From an uncultured Polynucleobacter sp. (lineage in GTDB: Bacteria; Pseudomonadota; Gammaproteobacteria; Burkholderiales; Burkholderiaceae), in NCBI GenBank assembly GCA_937863045.1, contig CALMBU010000100.1, positions 1 through 44,699 on the forward strand: a stretch of DNA of 44,699 nucleotides. Reading direction: 5' to 3'. The notes below the pieces were generated by a model. It worked only from the letters and a program-made list of their open reading frames with translations. It did not search any database and was not told the origin of the DNA. Of this stretch, positions 28,292-37,337 are shown piece after piece. Both the position numbers and the translations under genes were made by a program. How positions within the stretch are numbered: position 1 is the stretch's first letter; every line of letters begins with the position of its first letter.

Positions 28292-28891
28292 ATGAGCCAA
28301 GATAAAAACCAAGAAACACCTTCGACTAAACAAGAAAATACTCATGAAATCAATGAGTTGAATCAGGCCGCCCAAGATTCAGACCCAAGCAAGGCTGCCG
28401 ATACTGCTGGTTCAGGCGATCAAAACAGCAAACCTTTGACGCCAGAAGAAATGATTTTGGCCTTAGAGGCGCAAATCAAAGAGTTTCAAGACCAGTTTTT
28501 ACGCGCCAAGGCTGAAGTAGAAAATGCTCGCAGACGCTCCATGGAAGACGTGGCCAAAGCTCACAAATTTGCCATTGAAGGCTTTGCTGAGAACTTATTA
28601 CCCGTTTTGGATAGCTTGAATGCGGCCTTAACAGACACCGGCGCAGACTCTGCCAAGATGAAAGAGGGTATCGAGTTAACTTTGAAGCAACTGGTTTCTG
28701 CTTTGGAAAAAGGCAGAGTTTTAGAGATCAACCCAGTGGGCGAGAAATTTGACCCACATCGTCATCAAGCGATTGCAATGGTGCCTCATGAACAAGAGGC
28801 CAATACCGTTGTGACTGTCTTGCAAAAAGGCTATTTGATCGCAGACCGTGTTTTGAGACCTGCCTTGGTGACAGTTAGTCAGCCCAAGTAA
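28292..28891 (+). CDS. grpE: Nucleotide exchange factor GrpE
   Basis: A 199-residue cochaperone that drives ADP release from DnaK. The N-terminal third is polar and probably disordered (Gln, Asn, Glu, Asp, Ser). A long coiled-coil helix follows (about residues 55-105, [27 protein letters not shown]). The C-terminal beta-wing domain carries the family signature [13 protein letters not shown], then [17 protein letters not shown]. The expression signals are a sigma-32 promoter and a perfect inverted repeat upstream; there is no clear Shine-Dalgarno before the ATG. It lies 77 bases before dnaK, which has its own heat-shock promoter. Confidence 0.97.
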   Translation: MSQDKNQETPSTKQENTHEINELNQAAQDSDPSKAADTAGSGDQNSKPLTPEEMILALEAQIKEFQDQFLRAKAEVENARRRSMEDVAKAHKFAIEGFAENLLPVLDSLNAALTDTGADSAKMKEGIELTLKQLVSALEKGRVLEINPVGEKFDPHRHQAIAMVPHEQEANTVVTVLQKGYLIADRVLRPALVTVSQPK

Positions 28892-28907
28892 AAGCAAGTA
28901 AACCAGA

Positions 28908-28936
28908 CCTTGAAATCAAATCATTCATCCCCAAAT
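28908..28936 (+). promoter_or_regulatory. Sigma-32 (RpoH) heat-shock promoter of dnaK
   Basis: CCTTGAAA at 28908-28915 and CCCCAAAT at 28929-28936 have 13 bases between them, an almost textbook heat-shock promoter. Transcription should begin about 28943, leaving a 5' untranslated region of about 25 bases that contains a good Shine-Dalgarno (AGGAG) before the dnaK ATG. Confidence 0.85.
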
Positions 28937-28968
28937 TACATACATAAAACAATTTTTAGGAGTTAAGC

Positions 28969-30891
28969 ATGGCAAAGATCATCGGTATTGACTTAGGAAC
29001 CACCAATTCGTGCGTTTCAATTTTGGAGGGTAATACTCCTAAAGTGATTGAAAACGCAGAAGGTGCTCGCACAACCCCATCCATCATTGCGTATATGGAA
29101 GATGGCGAAATCTTGGTGGGTGCTCCTGCTAAGCGTCAATCTGTGACCAACCCTCGCAACACCCTGTATGCGGTGAAGCGTTTGATTGGCCGCAAATTTG
29201 AAGAAAAAGAAGTTCAGAAAGACATCAACTTGATGCCTTACACCATTGCAAAAGCCGATAACGGTGATGCATGGGTTGAGGTGCGCGGTAAAAAAATGGC
29301 CCCTCCACAAATTTCTGCTGAAGTTCTTCGCAAAATGAAGAAGACTGCTGAAGATTACTTGGGCGAAGAAGTGACTGAAGCTGTGATCACTGTGCCAGCT
29401 TATTTCAATGACAGCCAACGTCAGGCAACCAAAGATGCTGGCCGTATTGCTGGTCTAGATGTGAAGCGTATCATCAATGAACCAACTGCAGCTGCGCTTG
29501 CTTTTGGTTTGGACAAACAAGAAAAAGGCGATCGCAAGATTGCTGTTTATGACTTGGGTGGCGGTACGTTTGACGTATCAATCATCGAGATTGCTGATGT
29601 GGACGGTGAGAAACAATTTGAAGTGTTGTCAACCAACGGCGACACATTCTTAGGCGGCGAAGACTTCGACCAGCGCATCATTGATTACATCATTGCTGAA
29701 TTCAAAAAAGAACAAGGTGTTGATCTTTCAAAAGACGTATTGGCTTTGCAACGTTTAAAAGAAGCTGCTGAAAAGGCAAAAATTGAATTGTCATCAAGCG
29801 CTCAATCAGATATCAACTTGCCATACATCACTGCTGATGCATCAGGTCCTAAGCATTTGAACATCAAAATGACTCGCGCTAAATTAGAGTCATTGGTCGA
29901 TGATTTGATTGCACGCACGATTGAACCTTGCCGCATAGCCATTAAAGATGCTGGCGTTGCTGTGGGTGATATTCATGACGTGATCTTGGTGGGCGGTATG
30001 ACCCGCATGCCTAAGGTTCAAGAAAAAGTTAAAGAATTTTTCGGTCAAGAGCCACGCAAAGATGTGAACCCGGATGAAGCTGTTGCCGTAGGCGCTGCGA
30101 TTCAGGGAGCAGTTTTATCTGGTGATCGTACAGACGTGTTGTTGTTGGACGTGACACCTTTGTCATTGGGTATCGAAACATTGGGCGGTGTGATGACGAA
30201 GATGATCACAAAAAATACCACCATCCCAACCAAACATGCTCAAGTGTTCTCAACAGCAGAAGACAATCAGCCTGCGGTGACCATCAAGGTTTTCCAGGGT
30301 GAGCGTGAAATGGCTTCAGCGAACAAAGTATTAGGTGAATTCAATCTAGAAGGTATTGCACCTGCATCACGCGGTACACCTCAGATTGAAGTGTCTTTTG
30401 ACATCGATGCCAACGGTATTTTGCATGTGGGCGCCAAAGACAAAGCCACCGGTAAAGAAAACAAAATCACCATCAAGGCTAACTCTGGTTTATCTGAAGA
30501 CGAAATTCAACGCATGGTCAAAGATGCGGAAGAAAACGCAGAAGAAGACAAGAAGTTGCGTGAATTGGTGGATGCGAAGAATACAGCTGAAGCTTTGGTT
30601 CATTCAACCAAGAAAGCCCTTGAGGAGCATGGCGCTTCTCTAGAGGCTGGTGAAAAAGAAAAAATTGAAGCAGCCATGAAAGACTTGGAAGAGGCAGGTA
30701 AGGGCACTGATAAAGACGCCATCACTGCTAAAACTGAAGAGTTAGGCAAGGTTAGTCAGAAGTTAGGTGAAAAAGTGTATGCTGCCATGGCTGAAAAAAA
30801 CCAAGCAGCCCAAGCTGGCGGTGATAATGCTAAACCTAAGGACGACAATGTCGTTGATGCAGAATTCAAGGAAGTAAACGACAAGAAGTAA
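28969..30891 (+). CDS. dnaK: Molecular chaperone DnaK (Hsp70)
   Basis: A 640-residue Hsp70 (E. coli DnaK 638). The ATPase domain opens with [13 protein letters not shown] (phosphate loop 1), then [17 protein letters not shown], the second phosphate loop [12 protein letters not shown] and the adenosine motif [11 protein letters not shown]. The interdomain linker [16 protein letters not shown] leads to the substrate-binding beta domain, then the helical lid and a disordered tail ending in [11 protein letters not shown]. The start is supported by AGGAG seven bases upstream and by the sigma-32 promoter at 28908-28936. dnaJ follows after nine bases in the same transcript. Confidence 0.99.
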   Translation: MAKIIGIDLGTTNSCVSILEGNTPKVIENAEGARTTPSIIAYMEDGEILVGAPAKRQSVTNPRNTLYAVKRLIGRKFEEKEVQKDINLMPYTIAKADNGDAWVEVRGKKMAPPQISAEVLRKMKKTAEDYLGEEVTEAVITVPAYFNDSQRQATKDAGRIAGLDVKRIINEPTAAALAFGLDKQEKGDRKIAVYDLGGGTFDVSIIEIADVDGEKQFEVLSTNGDTFLGGEDFDQRIIDYIIAEFKKEQGVDLSKDVLALQRLKEAAEKAKIELSSSAQSDINLPYITADASGPKHLNIKMTRAKLESLVDDLIARTIEPCRIAIKDAGVAVGDIHDVILVGGMTRMPKVQEKVKEFFGQEPRKDVNPDEAVAVGAAIQGAVLSGDRTDVLLLDVTPLSLGIETLGGVMTKMITKNTTIPTKHAQVFSTAEDNQPAVTIKVFQGEREMASANKVLGEFNLEGIAPASRGTPQIEVSFDIDANGILHVGAKDKATGKENKITIKANSGLSEDEIQRMVKDAEENAEEDKKLRELVDAKNTAEALVHSTKKALEEHGASLEAGEKEKIEAAMKDLEEAGKGTDKDAITAKTEELGKVSQKLGEKVYAAMAEKNQAAQAGGDNAKPKDDNVVDAEFKEVNDKK

Positions 30892-30900
30892 GGAATAGTT

Positions 30901-32040
30901 TTGGCTAACAAGCGCGATTTTTATGACATTCTGGGGGTAGCTCGGAATGCCACTGACGAAGAGATCAAAAAATCTTATCGTAAGTTGGCAATGAAGTACC
31001 ACCCAGACCGCAATCCTGATAGCAAAGAGGCTGAGGATAAATTCAAAGAAGCCAAAGAGGCTTATGAGATGCTATCCGATCCTCAGAAGCGCGCTGCCTA
31101 TGATCAATACGGTCATGCTGGTGTCGATCCCAATATGGGCGGCATGGGTGGTGGTCAAGGTTTTGGCGGGTTTTCAGATGCCTTTGGCGACATCTTCGGA
31201 GATATCTTCGGTGGTGCCGCTGCTGGTGCTCGTGGTGGCCGTGGTGGACCTCAGGTCTATCGTGGCGCCGACCTTCGCTACAGCATGGAGATCTCGCTTG
31301 AAGAAGCTGCTCATGGTCACGAGACGCAGATCAGAGTCCCAAGCTGGTCTAACTGCGAGCATTGCGGTGGTGAGGGCGCTGAGCCGGGTACAAAAGTTGA
31401 AACTTGCGGAACTTGTCATGGCGCTGGCCAAGTCAGGGTTTCTCAAGGCTTCTTTTCTATGCAGCAGACTTGCCCACGATGCAATGGATCAGGCAAACAC
31501 ATTCCTAAGCCATGTAAAAAATGTCATGGTGCTGGTAAAACAAAATCTCAAAAAACACTTGAAGTCAAAATCCCTGCGGGTATTGATGATGGCATGAGGA
31601 TTCGCTCCGCTGGTAATGGTGAGCCTGGTGTGAATGGCGGCCCAAGCGGTGATTTGTACGTTGAAGTTCATATCAAAGCACACCCAGTGTTTGAGCGTGA
31701 TGGTGATGACTTGCATTGCCAAATGCCAATTTCATTCATCGATGCAGCCTTGGGTGGAGAGATTCAAGTCCCAACGCTCTCTGGCAAAGCCAGCTTTGAT
31801 GTTCCAGAAGGAACTCAGAGCGGTAAAACATTCAGATTGAGATCAAAAGGTATCAAGAGCTTGAGAACATCTTTGCCAGGTGACTTGTACATTCATGTTC
31901 AGGTAGAAACACCAGTGAAGCTCAATCAAGAACAGAAAGATATCTTGAAGCAATTGGATGAAAGTCTGAAATCAGGTGGCGCCAAACACAACCCTCAACA
32001 AAAGGGTTGGGTCGACCGAGTGAAAGACTTTTTTAATTAA
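30901..32040 (+). CDS. dnaJ: Co-chaperone DnaJ (Hsp40), TTG start codon
   Basis: A 379-residue type I J-protein that stimulates DnaK ATPase. The J domain covers residues 1-70 with the HPD triad in KYHPDRNPD, then a Gly/Phe-rich linker (about 75-120, [21 protein letters not shown]). Four zinc-finger repeats follow, [24 protein letters not shown] and CKKCHGAG, and then the C-terminal substrate domains. Translation must start at TTG 30901, because the family start MANKRDFYD uses that codon. An AAGGA element that overlaps the dnaK stop codon is spaced suitably. The stop codon overlaps the panB stop codon on the other strand (TTAA at 32037-32040). Confidence 0.97.
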   Translation: MANKRDFYDILGVARNATDEEIKKSYRKLAMKYHPDRNPDSKEAEDKFKEAKEAYEMLSDPQKRAAYDQYGHAGVDPNMGGMGGGQGFGGFSDAFGDIFGDIFGGAAAGARGGRGGPQVYRGADLRYSMEISLEEAAHGHETQIRVPSWSNCEHCGGEGAEPGTKVETCGTCHGAGQVRVSQGFFSMQQTCPRCNGSGKHIPKPCKKCHGAGKTKSQKTLEVKIPAGIDDGMRIRSAGNGEPGVNGGPSGDLYVEVHIKAHPVFERDGDDLHCQMPISFIDAALGGEIQVPTLSGKASFDVPEGTQSGKTFRLRSKGIKSLRTSLPGDLYIHVQVETPVKLNQEQKDILKQLDESLKSGGAKHNPQQKGWVDRVKDFFN

Positions 32041-32867
32041 GTAGATTTAAAGCAGTGCTCAGGACCGGGAAATTTCCCGGTTTTGACTTCTTGGACGTAG
32101 CATTTAAATGCAGCCTCGATAGAGTCTTGCCCACTCAAGAAGTTTTTAACAAATTTAGGACTTCTGCCTGGGAATGCGCCCAACATATCGTGCATCACCA
32201 ACACCTGACCAGAGCAATCAGGCCCCGCACCAATACCAATGGTTGGAATTTGAATGGCATCAGTTGCTTTTTTACCAAGCTCTGATGGAATCGCTTCTAA
32301 AACCAATAGCTGGGCGCCTGCCTCTTGCAAGGCTTTGGCGTCATTGATCAAAGTTTGTGCTGACTCCGTTGATTTGCCCTGAACTTTGAAGCCACCCAAG
32401 GTGTGAACTGATTGAGGCAGTAAACCTAAGTGCGCACATACAGGCACACTTCTTTCTACTAAAAACTTCACAGTTTGGGCAAGCCAAGCCCCACCTTCTA
32501 ACTTGACCATGTGGGCGCCAGCTCTCATCAACTGCGCTGCACTTAGCATGGCTTGTTCAGGCGTTGAATATGATCCAAACGGCATATCAGCAACCAAGAA
32601 AGCGGACTGTTGTCCTTTGGCCACACAACTCGTGTGATACACCATGTGTTCAATCGTTACTGGAAGTGTGCTGGATTCTCCTTGAACAATATTGCCCAAA
32701 GAGTCACCAATCAAAATCACATCCACACCAGCATGATCCATGAGAGCCGCAAAGCTTGCATCATAGGCGGTCAAGACAGCGATTTTTTCGCCTGCTTGAC
32801 GCATTTCTTGAAGTTTGGAAATGGTCACAAGTCCACGCGGGGTGGCTGATTCTTGTAAATAACTCAT
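32037..32867 (-). CDS. panB: 3-methyl-2-oxobutanoate hydroxymethyltransferase
   Basis: A 276-residue TIM-barrel enzyme that makes ketopantoate from ketoisovalerate and methylene-tetrahydrofolate, the first step of pantothenate synthesis. Seen are [27 protein letters not shown] (metal-binding Asp), [19 protein letters not shown] and the glycine-rich [21 protein letters not shown]. The frame is open 14 codons further up, but MSYLQES at 32867 is the better start. It follows folK by 14 bases, recalling the E. coli pcnB-folK-panB order; folate and pantothenate enzymes are linked through the folate cofactor of PanB. Its last codons contain a palindrome that may terminate dnaJ transcription. Confidence 0.95.
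   Translation of the reverse strand: MSYLQESATPRGLVTISKLQEMRQAGEKIAVLTAYDASFAALMDHAGVDVILIGDSLGNIVQGESSTLPVTIEHMVYHTSCVAKGQQSAFLVADMPFGSYSTPEQAMLSAAQLMRAGAHMVKLEGGAWLAQTVKFLVERSVPVCAHLGLLPQSVHTLGGFKVQGKSTESAQTLINDAKALQEAGAQLLVLEAIPSELGKKATDAIQIPTIGIGAGPDCSGQVLVMHDMLGAFPGRSPKFVKNFLSGQDSIEAAFKCYVQEVKTGKFPGPEHCFKST
32064..32084 (+). terminator. Possible dnaK-dnaJ terminator inside the end of panB
   Basis: The 18-base perfect palindrome ACCGGGAAATTTCCCGGT (32064-32081) gives a seven-pair GC-rich stem with an AATT loop. Its last T begins a run of four T on the plus strand. It lies 23 bases after the dnaJ stop. The T-run is short, so termination may be partial. The same bases encode KTGKFPGP near the C-terminus of PanB. 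Confidence 0.55.
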
Positions 32868-32881
32868 GTGTATCTTGCCCT

Positions 32882-33385
32882 TTAAATATGCTGAGTGGGG
32901 CAATTGCACCCTTGCATCCTGTTAATTCTTTGATGCTCAACATTTGGTATGTATTGCGTTAATTTACCAAATCCTGGGAGGTCAATATCCGGAGCTATTT
33001 CTAAGAGGGGGAAGAGTACGAATGATCGTTCGATCATTCGTGGGTGTGGAATCGTTAGTCTTTCGTTTTGAATCGATAAATTGTCGTAAGCCAAAACGTC
33101 TAAATCGAGGGTGCGAGGAGCATTGATGTAAGGCCGCTCTCTTCCAAAAGTATTCTCAATGTTTTGACAAATAGACAAAAGGTCTTCAGGGGTTAATTGA
33201 GTCTCAAGAGATACAACCGCGTTGATGAAATCAGGACCTTCGGCACCAACGGGAGCGCTCTCATACATACAACTGCGCGTGAGTACCCGCAGCTCAGGAT
33301 GTTGAGCTAAACAAACTATGGCGTCTCTGATGAGTTGCTTCGTATCACCAATGTTGCCACCAAGACCAATAAAGGCCAATGCCAT
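32882..33385 (-). CDS. folK: 2-amino-4-hydroxy-6-hydroxymethyldihydropteridine pyrophosphokinase (HPPK)
   Basis: A 167-residue kinase of folate synthesis that transfers pyrophosphate from ATP to hydroxymethyl-dihydropterin. Family marks are [10 protein letters not shown] at residues 5-14, [13 protein letters not shown], the metal-binding signature [13 protein letters not shown], and [18 protein letters not shown]. The start ATG 33385 has a clear GGGAG Shine-Dalgarno. It lies 40 bases after pcnB and 14 before panB. A near-perfect 24-base inverted repeat (33018-33041) lies within the RMIERSF codons. Confidence 0.97.
   Translation of the reverse strand: MALAFIGLGGNIGDTKQLIRDAIVCLAQHPELRVLTRSCMYESAPVGAEGPDFINAVVSLETQLTPEDLLSICQNIENTFGRERPYINAPRTLDLDVLAYDNLSIQNERLTIPHPRMIERSFVLFPLLEIAPDIDLPGFGKLTQYIPNVEHQRINRMQGCNCPTQHI
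33018..33041. repeat. 24-bp inverted repeat inside folK
   Basis: The 11-base arms ACGAATGATCG and CGATCATTCGT are exact inverted copies with a two-base centre. They lie in codons for the conserved RMIERSF segment of HPPK. In mRNA the arms would form a strong hairpin. It may be a chance outcome of codon choice. Confidence 0.7.
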
Positions 33386-33425
33386 TGGAACTCCCTTTTC
33401 AATATAGCTGTACTTTATCTTTTTT

Positions 33426-34823
33426 TTAACTTGTTTGCTCGACTGCTGGTTTTACAGCTTTTGAGCGCGTTCTGCGACGCCTTTTTTTGGGGGCAGATGG
33501 GCTTCCAGCGGCCCCCGGGGTGGTTTTTACTTGTTGCATCAGGTCTGCCCTAGACAGATCATCGCCTTGCCAAAAATCTGTCCACCACTGGCCGATTTCA
33601 GCATCTAACTCTTGGGTTTGGCAGCGCAATAACAAGAAATCGTAAGCTGCTTTGAATTTTGGACTTTCTACCAGGCGATAAGGATATCTGCCCACGCGCT
33701 TTTCTAGGCGAGGTTGCATGGTCCAAATTTCCCGCATATCAGCCTCATGACGTCTTTGCATCCCCAAAAATTCTTTTTGGCGCTCAAAGACCTCATCAAT
33801 GGCCGCATGTAATGCTGGAACTGCAGGCATGGAAGTGTTTTCAAAATTAACCCATGCTTCTTGCACGTCATGCCAAAGAAGAGTTGCAAACAAAAATCCG
33901 GCAGATACTGGTTTGCCAGATTTGATTCTTTCGTCAGTATTTTCTAAAGACCTCTTAACAAAAGCAGTTCTATCGTCATCACTCAAAATAACCTCAATGA
34001 GTGGCAGTATCTTGTGATGCAAACCAACTTTTTCCAAACCTTCAATAGAAGCCCAAGCGTGACCTGACATGAGTAACTTCAGAATCTCATCAAATAGTCG
34101 TGAGCTTGGTACGTCCTGAATCAAATCGCCCAATTGCTCGATAGGGGTAAGCGTTTCTTTTTCAATCACAAAGCCAGTTTTGGCAGCGAATCGAATCGCT
34201 CTTAGCATGCGAACCGGGTCTTCGCGGTATCGTTGAGTTGGTTCGCCAATCATTCTGATAATTTTGGCATTTAAATCTTTCATGCCATTGTGGTAATCCA
34301 ACACCACTTCAGTTTGCGGATCGTAGTACATCGCATTGATTGAGAAATCTCTGCGCGTAGCATCTTCTGCCTGATCGCCCCAGACGTTGTCTCGAAGTAT
34401 TCTTCCGCTGGCAGCCACATCTGCTTGATCAGCTTGTGCGTGCGCTCTGAATGTAGAAACTTCGATGATCTCTGGACGTTCTTTGCCGTAAAAGGTAACG
34501 TGCACAATCTGAAAGCGTCGACCAATCAATCTTGAACGACGAAATAGTTTTTGTACCTGATCAGGGGTGGCATTGGTTGCCACATCAAAATCTTTGGGTG
34601 CAATACCTAAGAGCAAGTCGCGTACAGCGCCCCCTACGATGTAGGCGTCATAACCCGCTTCTTGAAGAACATGGGTTACCTTGACGGCATTCTTGGATAG
34701 GAGCTCAGGGTTGATTCGGTGACTTCGTTTACTGATCTTTTGAGCAGTCAGCGCATGACCATGAATCAGTTTCTTTTGACCGCTTGGCTTTTTTAAGAAT
34801 TTATTGATGAAGCGACGAATCAT
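33426..34823 (-). CDS. pcnB: Poly(A) polymerase I
   Basis: A 465-residue nucleotidyltransferase that adds 3' poly(A) tails which promote RNA decay. The catalytic head has GGAVRDLLLGIAPKDFDVATNATP, with the metal-binding DFD, and FRRSRLIGRRFQIVHV, the feature that favours PcnB over CCA-adding enzyme. It continues with RDFSINAMYYD and the tail DPVRMLRAIRFAAKTGF. The C-terminus is very basic (KKRRRRTRSK), a likely RNA-binding tail. The start ATG 34823 overlaps the preceding HAD stop by four bases (ATGA); a longer frame of eight codons is less likely. folK and panB follow in the same direction. Confidence 0.95.
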   Translation of the reverse strand: MIRRFINKFLKKPSGQKKLIHGHALTAQKISKRSHRINPELLSKNAVKVTHVLQEAGYDAYIVGGAVRDLLLGIAPKDFDVATNATPDQVQKLFRRSRLIGRRFQIVHVTFYGKERPEIIEVSTFRAHAQADQADVAASGRILRDNVWGDQAEDATRRDFSINAMYYDPQTEVVLDYHNGMKDLNAKIIRMIGEPTQRYREDPVRMLRAIRFAAKTGFVIEKETLTPIEQLGDLIQDVPSSRLFDEILKLLMSGHAWASIEGLEKVGLHHKILPLIEVILSDDDRTAFVKRSLENTDERIKSGKPVSAGFLFATLLWHDVQEAWVNFENTSMPAVPALHAAIDEVFERQKEFLGMQRRHEADMREIWTMQPRLEKRVGRYPYRLVESPKFKAAYDFLLLRCQTQELDAEIGQWWTDFWQGDDLSRADLMQQVKTTPGAAGSPSAPKKRRRRTRSKAVKPAVEQTS

Positions 34824-35500
34824 GCAAACAATTCCAAAATAGGCCACTGATTGTTTGCCGCAAGCTCGCGCAGCCTGCTGTCTGGGTTCGTGGCCACTGG
34901 GTGCGAGGCCTTTTCAAGCAAGGGCAAATCATTGATGGAGTCTGAATAAAAGTAACTACTTTGCACAGTGCTTAAAGATAGCTTTTGATCTTTGAGCCAT
35001 GCTTCTAAGCGAGTAACCTTACCTTCTCTAAAATTGGGTAGACCCAAAACTTTGCCTGAGAAGTTACCTGTCACAGGATCACCAATCACCTCGGGTTCGG
35101 TAGCAATCAAATGATCAATCTGAAACGCAGCAACAATGGGTCTTGTCACAAAGCTATTGGTAGCAGTCACAACGCAACACAAGTCGCCAGCATCTTGATG
35201 GCGTTTCACCAACTCAATGGCACTTGGTTTAAGTTGAGGTTGAATCACTTCTTCCATGAACTGAAGGTGCCATTCATTTAACTGCGCTCTTGAGTGTTCT
35301 GATAAGGGCTTTAGGGCAAACTCAAGAAAGGCGTAAATATCTAGGCGACCAGCTTTGTAGTCCGCGTAAAAACGTTCGTTTTGCAAAGCATAGTACTCAG
35401 TGTCAACCACGCCAATTTTGGCTAAAAATCTTCCCCATTCATGATCGCTGTCAATGGGTAATAAGGTGTGGTCTAAGTCAAATAAGGCAATTTGTGTCAT
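34820..35500 (-). CDS. HAD-superfamily hydrolase, subfamily IB (SerB-like)
   Basis: A 226-residue phosphatase-like protein. HAD motif I is LFDLDHTLLP near the N-terminus (nucleophile Asp with D-x-D), motif II is VTATNS, and motifs III/IV lie in the Lys-containing GKVTRLEAWL region and DSINDLPLLEKASHPVATNPD. This is the IB (phosphoserine phosphatase-like) pattern, often annotated as HAD-IB or histidinol-phosphatase-like; the substrate is unknown. MTQIALFDLDHT at 35500 is chosen over a frame that is 11 codons longer. It follows hda by 16 bases and overlaps pcnB by four, so it is inside the operon. Confidence 0.88.
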   Translation of the reverse strand: MTQIALFDLDHTLLPIDSDHEWGRFLAKIGVVDTEYYALQNERFYADYKAGRLDIYAFLEFALKPLSEHSRAQLNEWHLQFMEEVIQPQLKPSAIELVKRHQDAGDLCCVVTATNSFVTRPIVAAFQIDHLIATEPEVIGDPVTGNFSGKVLGLPNFREGKVTRLEAWLKDQKLSLSTVQSSYFYSDSINDLPLLEKASHPVATNPDSRLRELAANNQWPILELFA

Positions 35501-35516
35501 CTGTGTCACATTATGC

Positions 35517-36284
35517 TCAATTTTTTTGAGCAAGCATTTCTTTCAATAATGGCAGGGTGATCGCTCTTTTGGTTTCAAGCGAGTAATTGTCTAAAGCTTC
35601 CAATAAAGACATCAGGCTTGGCATGTCGCGATGAAAGTGCTTCAAAAGCCAAGGAGCCACCTCATTGGAAATTTGCAAGCCTCGCTCAGTGGCGGCTTGC
35701 TGAAGCGCTTGTAATTTTTCTGAATCAGAAAGAGCGTGCATCTGAAACACCAGGCCCCAGACCAAACGTGTTTTTAAATCTTCGCGTATTTGTAAATTCG
35801 ATGATGGCGCAAGACTGCTGGTGATCAAGTGTTGATGACTGGCTTCACGAATCAAGTTGTGAAGTCTGAATAGGGCACCTTGAGCAAACTCACTCAGGTG
35901 ATCAATGTCGTCAACACATAGCAAGCCGGGGGCTTGATTGTTTTCTGTTAATGCATCTGCGCATGCGCGCCATTCATCCATGCTGCTGTCGTGATTGAGC
36001 AGATAAGCATTGATGCCCAATTCAGATGCTTGCAACTGAAGAGCGGACAAGAGGTGGGTACGACCAGATCCACTGGGCCCCCACAAATGAATCATCTTCG
36101 TATCTGTATTCAAGGCAGCATTAAAAGTAGATTCATCTTTTGAGCCTTGCCATGTTCTCTGAATATCTTTTAAAACCGCCATTAAATTTTCATTGCCAGT
36201 CGCTATGAAATTATCAAGCGTTGGCTTGGGCGTGTGACCAAGATCAAGTGCTATTTGGCGAGGCAGCGATGGCGATTGAGACAC
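35517..36284 (-). CDS. hda: DnaA regulatory inactivator Hda, GTG start
   Basis: A 255-residue AAA+ protein related to DnaA domain III. With the DNA-loaded clamp it triggers DnaA-ATP hydrolysis after initiation. Family marks are RQIALDLG near the N-terminus (the clamp-binding segment, QxxLxL-like), the Walker A-type loop GPSGSGRTHLLSAL, the Walker B segment LLCVDDIDHL, and a sensor/lid region with RLVWGLVFQMHAL. The frame is open to a TTG at 36305, but GTG 36284 has a good Shine-Dalgarno (AGAGG at 36294-36298) and gives MSQSPSLPRQIAL; it is preferred. It starts five bases after the stop of the permease gene. Confidence 0.9.
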   Translation of the reverse strand: MSQSPSLPRQIALDLGHTPKPTLDNFIATGNENLMAVLKDIQRTWQGSKDESTFNAALNTDTKMIHLWGPSGSGRTHLLSALQLQASELGINAYLLNHDSSMDEWRACADALTENNQAPGLLCVDDIDHLSEFAQGALFRLHNLIREASHQHLITSSLAPSSNLQIREDLKTRLVWGLVFQMHALSDSEKLQALQQAATERGLQISNEVAPWLLKHFHRDMPSLMSLLEALDNYSLETKRAITLPLLKEMLAQKN

Positions 36285-36289
36285 TGAGA

Positions 36290-37279
36290 CTAACCTCTGT
36301 ACCAAGAAGAGTTTTTATAGAAGGCCATCAAATGCCGTCCTAGCACCAACACAATCGCACTCATTGGAAGAGCTAAGAGGATTCCGAAGAAACCAAACCA
36401 GCCGCCAAAAAGAATCAAGGCAAACACCACCAAGACTGGGTGCAGGCCAATCTTCTCTCCCACCAATTTAGGTGTGAGGAAAAAGCTTTCGATGGTTTGG
36501 CCAACAATGTAAAGCGCGAGCACAGCCAAAATGCTGACCCCTGTTTCTGCTTGCAATAGGGCCGACAGCAGTGCCAAGATCAATGCAACACCGTAACCAA
36601 TGTAGGGGATGAAAATCGCCAGTCCCGTGAAGAGACCAAGTGCAATTGCCCCAGTCACACCCAAGAAGTAAAGACCCATTGAATAGTAGATAGCCAGCAC
36701 TGTAATTACCAAGAGTTGACCTCTTAGGTATTGAGATAAGAGCTCATCAATCTCTACCAAGATTTGTTTGGTTTGACCAAGCCATCTTGGGGGAATCATG
36801 GGACTCATCTTTTTGAAAAAATCTTCCCACTGAATGATCAAGTAGAAAACCACAAAAATGATCAACACAAGACCAACGATGCTGCCGATGATGGTTTGTC
36901 CAGAATTTAAAACTGTTGATAGGCCGCTGCTGATCAATGTGTCGGCATTATTTGACAGGTGAGCGCTGACTTTGGTTTGAATCGTTTCTTGGATCTTTTC
37001 AAGATCAAAGCCAAGCGCCAAACTATCCAACCAAGGTTGAATGAGGTTTTGAATTTGTTCAAGCCACGTTGGGAGTTGCTGTCTCAAGGCTGGCAACTCT
37101 TTTTGTAAAACACTTAAAAAAAGCACCATTAAGCCAAAAATACCCAAAAAACCCAATAAAACAGTCAAAATTGCAGAGACGGTTTTGTGTGCCCCTAGGC
37201 TCAGAAGGCTCTTATATAAAGGCCTTAAGACATAAGCCAAGATAAATGCAGCCAAGAAAGTTGTTAATAAAGAAGCCAT
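36290..37279 (-). CDS. AI-2E family transporter (PerM-like permease)
   Basis: A 329-residue membrane protein. There are hydrophobic helices at both ends: about residues 5-20 and 35-62 before a soluble helical segment (65-120), then about five more helices from 130 onward. The C-terminal block has the AI-2E/PerM family pattern GLAIFIPYIGYGVALILALLSALLQ, then TPKLVGEKIGLHPVLVVFALILFGGWFGFFGILLALP. Family members export small solutes or AI-2-like molecules; the substrate here is unknown. The N-terminus is slightly shorter than usual, but a stop in frame just upstream excludes extension. It is divergent from purM and first in the operon leading to hda; perM next to hda and purM recurs in betaproteobacteria. 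Confidence 0.9.
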   Translation of the reverse strand: MASLLTTFLAAFILAYVLRPLYKSLLSLGAHKTVSAILTVLLGFLGIFGLMVLFLSVLQKELPALRQQLPTWLEQIQNLIQPWLDSLALGFDLEKIQETIQTKVSAHLSNNADTLISSGLSTVLNSGQTIIGSIVGLVLIIFVVFYLIIQWEDFFKKMSPMIPPRWLGQTKQILVEIDELLSQYLRGQLLVITVLAIYYSMGLYFLGVTGAIALGLFTGLAIFIPYIGYGVALILALLSALLQAETGVSILAVLALYIVGQTIESFFLTPKLVGEKIGLHPVLVVFALILFGGWFGFFGILLALPMSAIVLVLGRHLMAFYKNSSWYRG

Positions 37280-37337
37280 AGGTTTAGCGTATCCACTAGA
37301 ATTCTAAGATTCTACTGATTCAAATACATATATAGCC

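Noticed and set aside
31064-31597. 177-codon open frame on plus inside dnaJ
   Set aside because: It is a shadow of the Gly-rich and zinc-finger part of dnaJ in another frame, with no family features or start signal.
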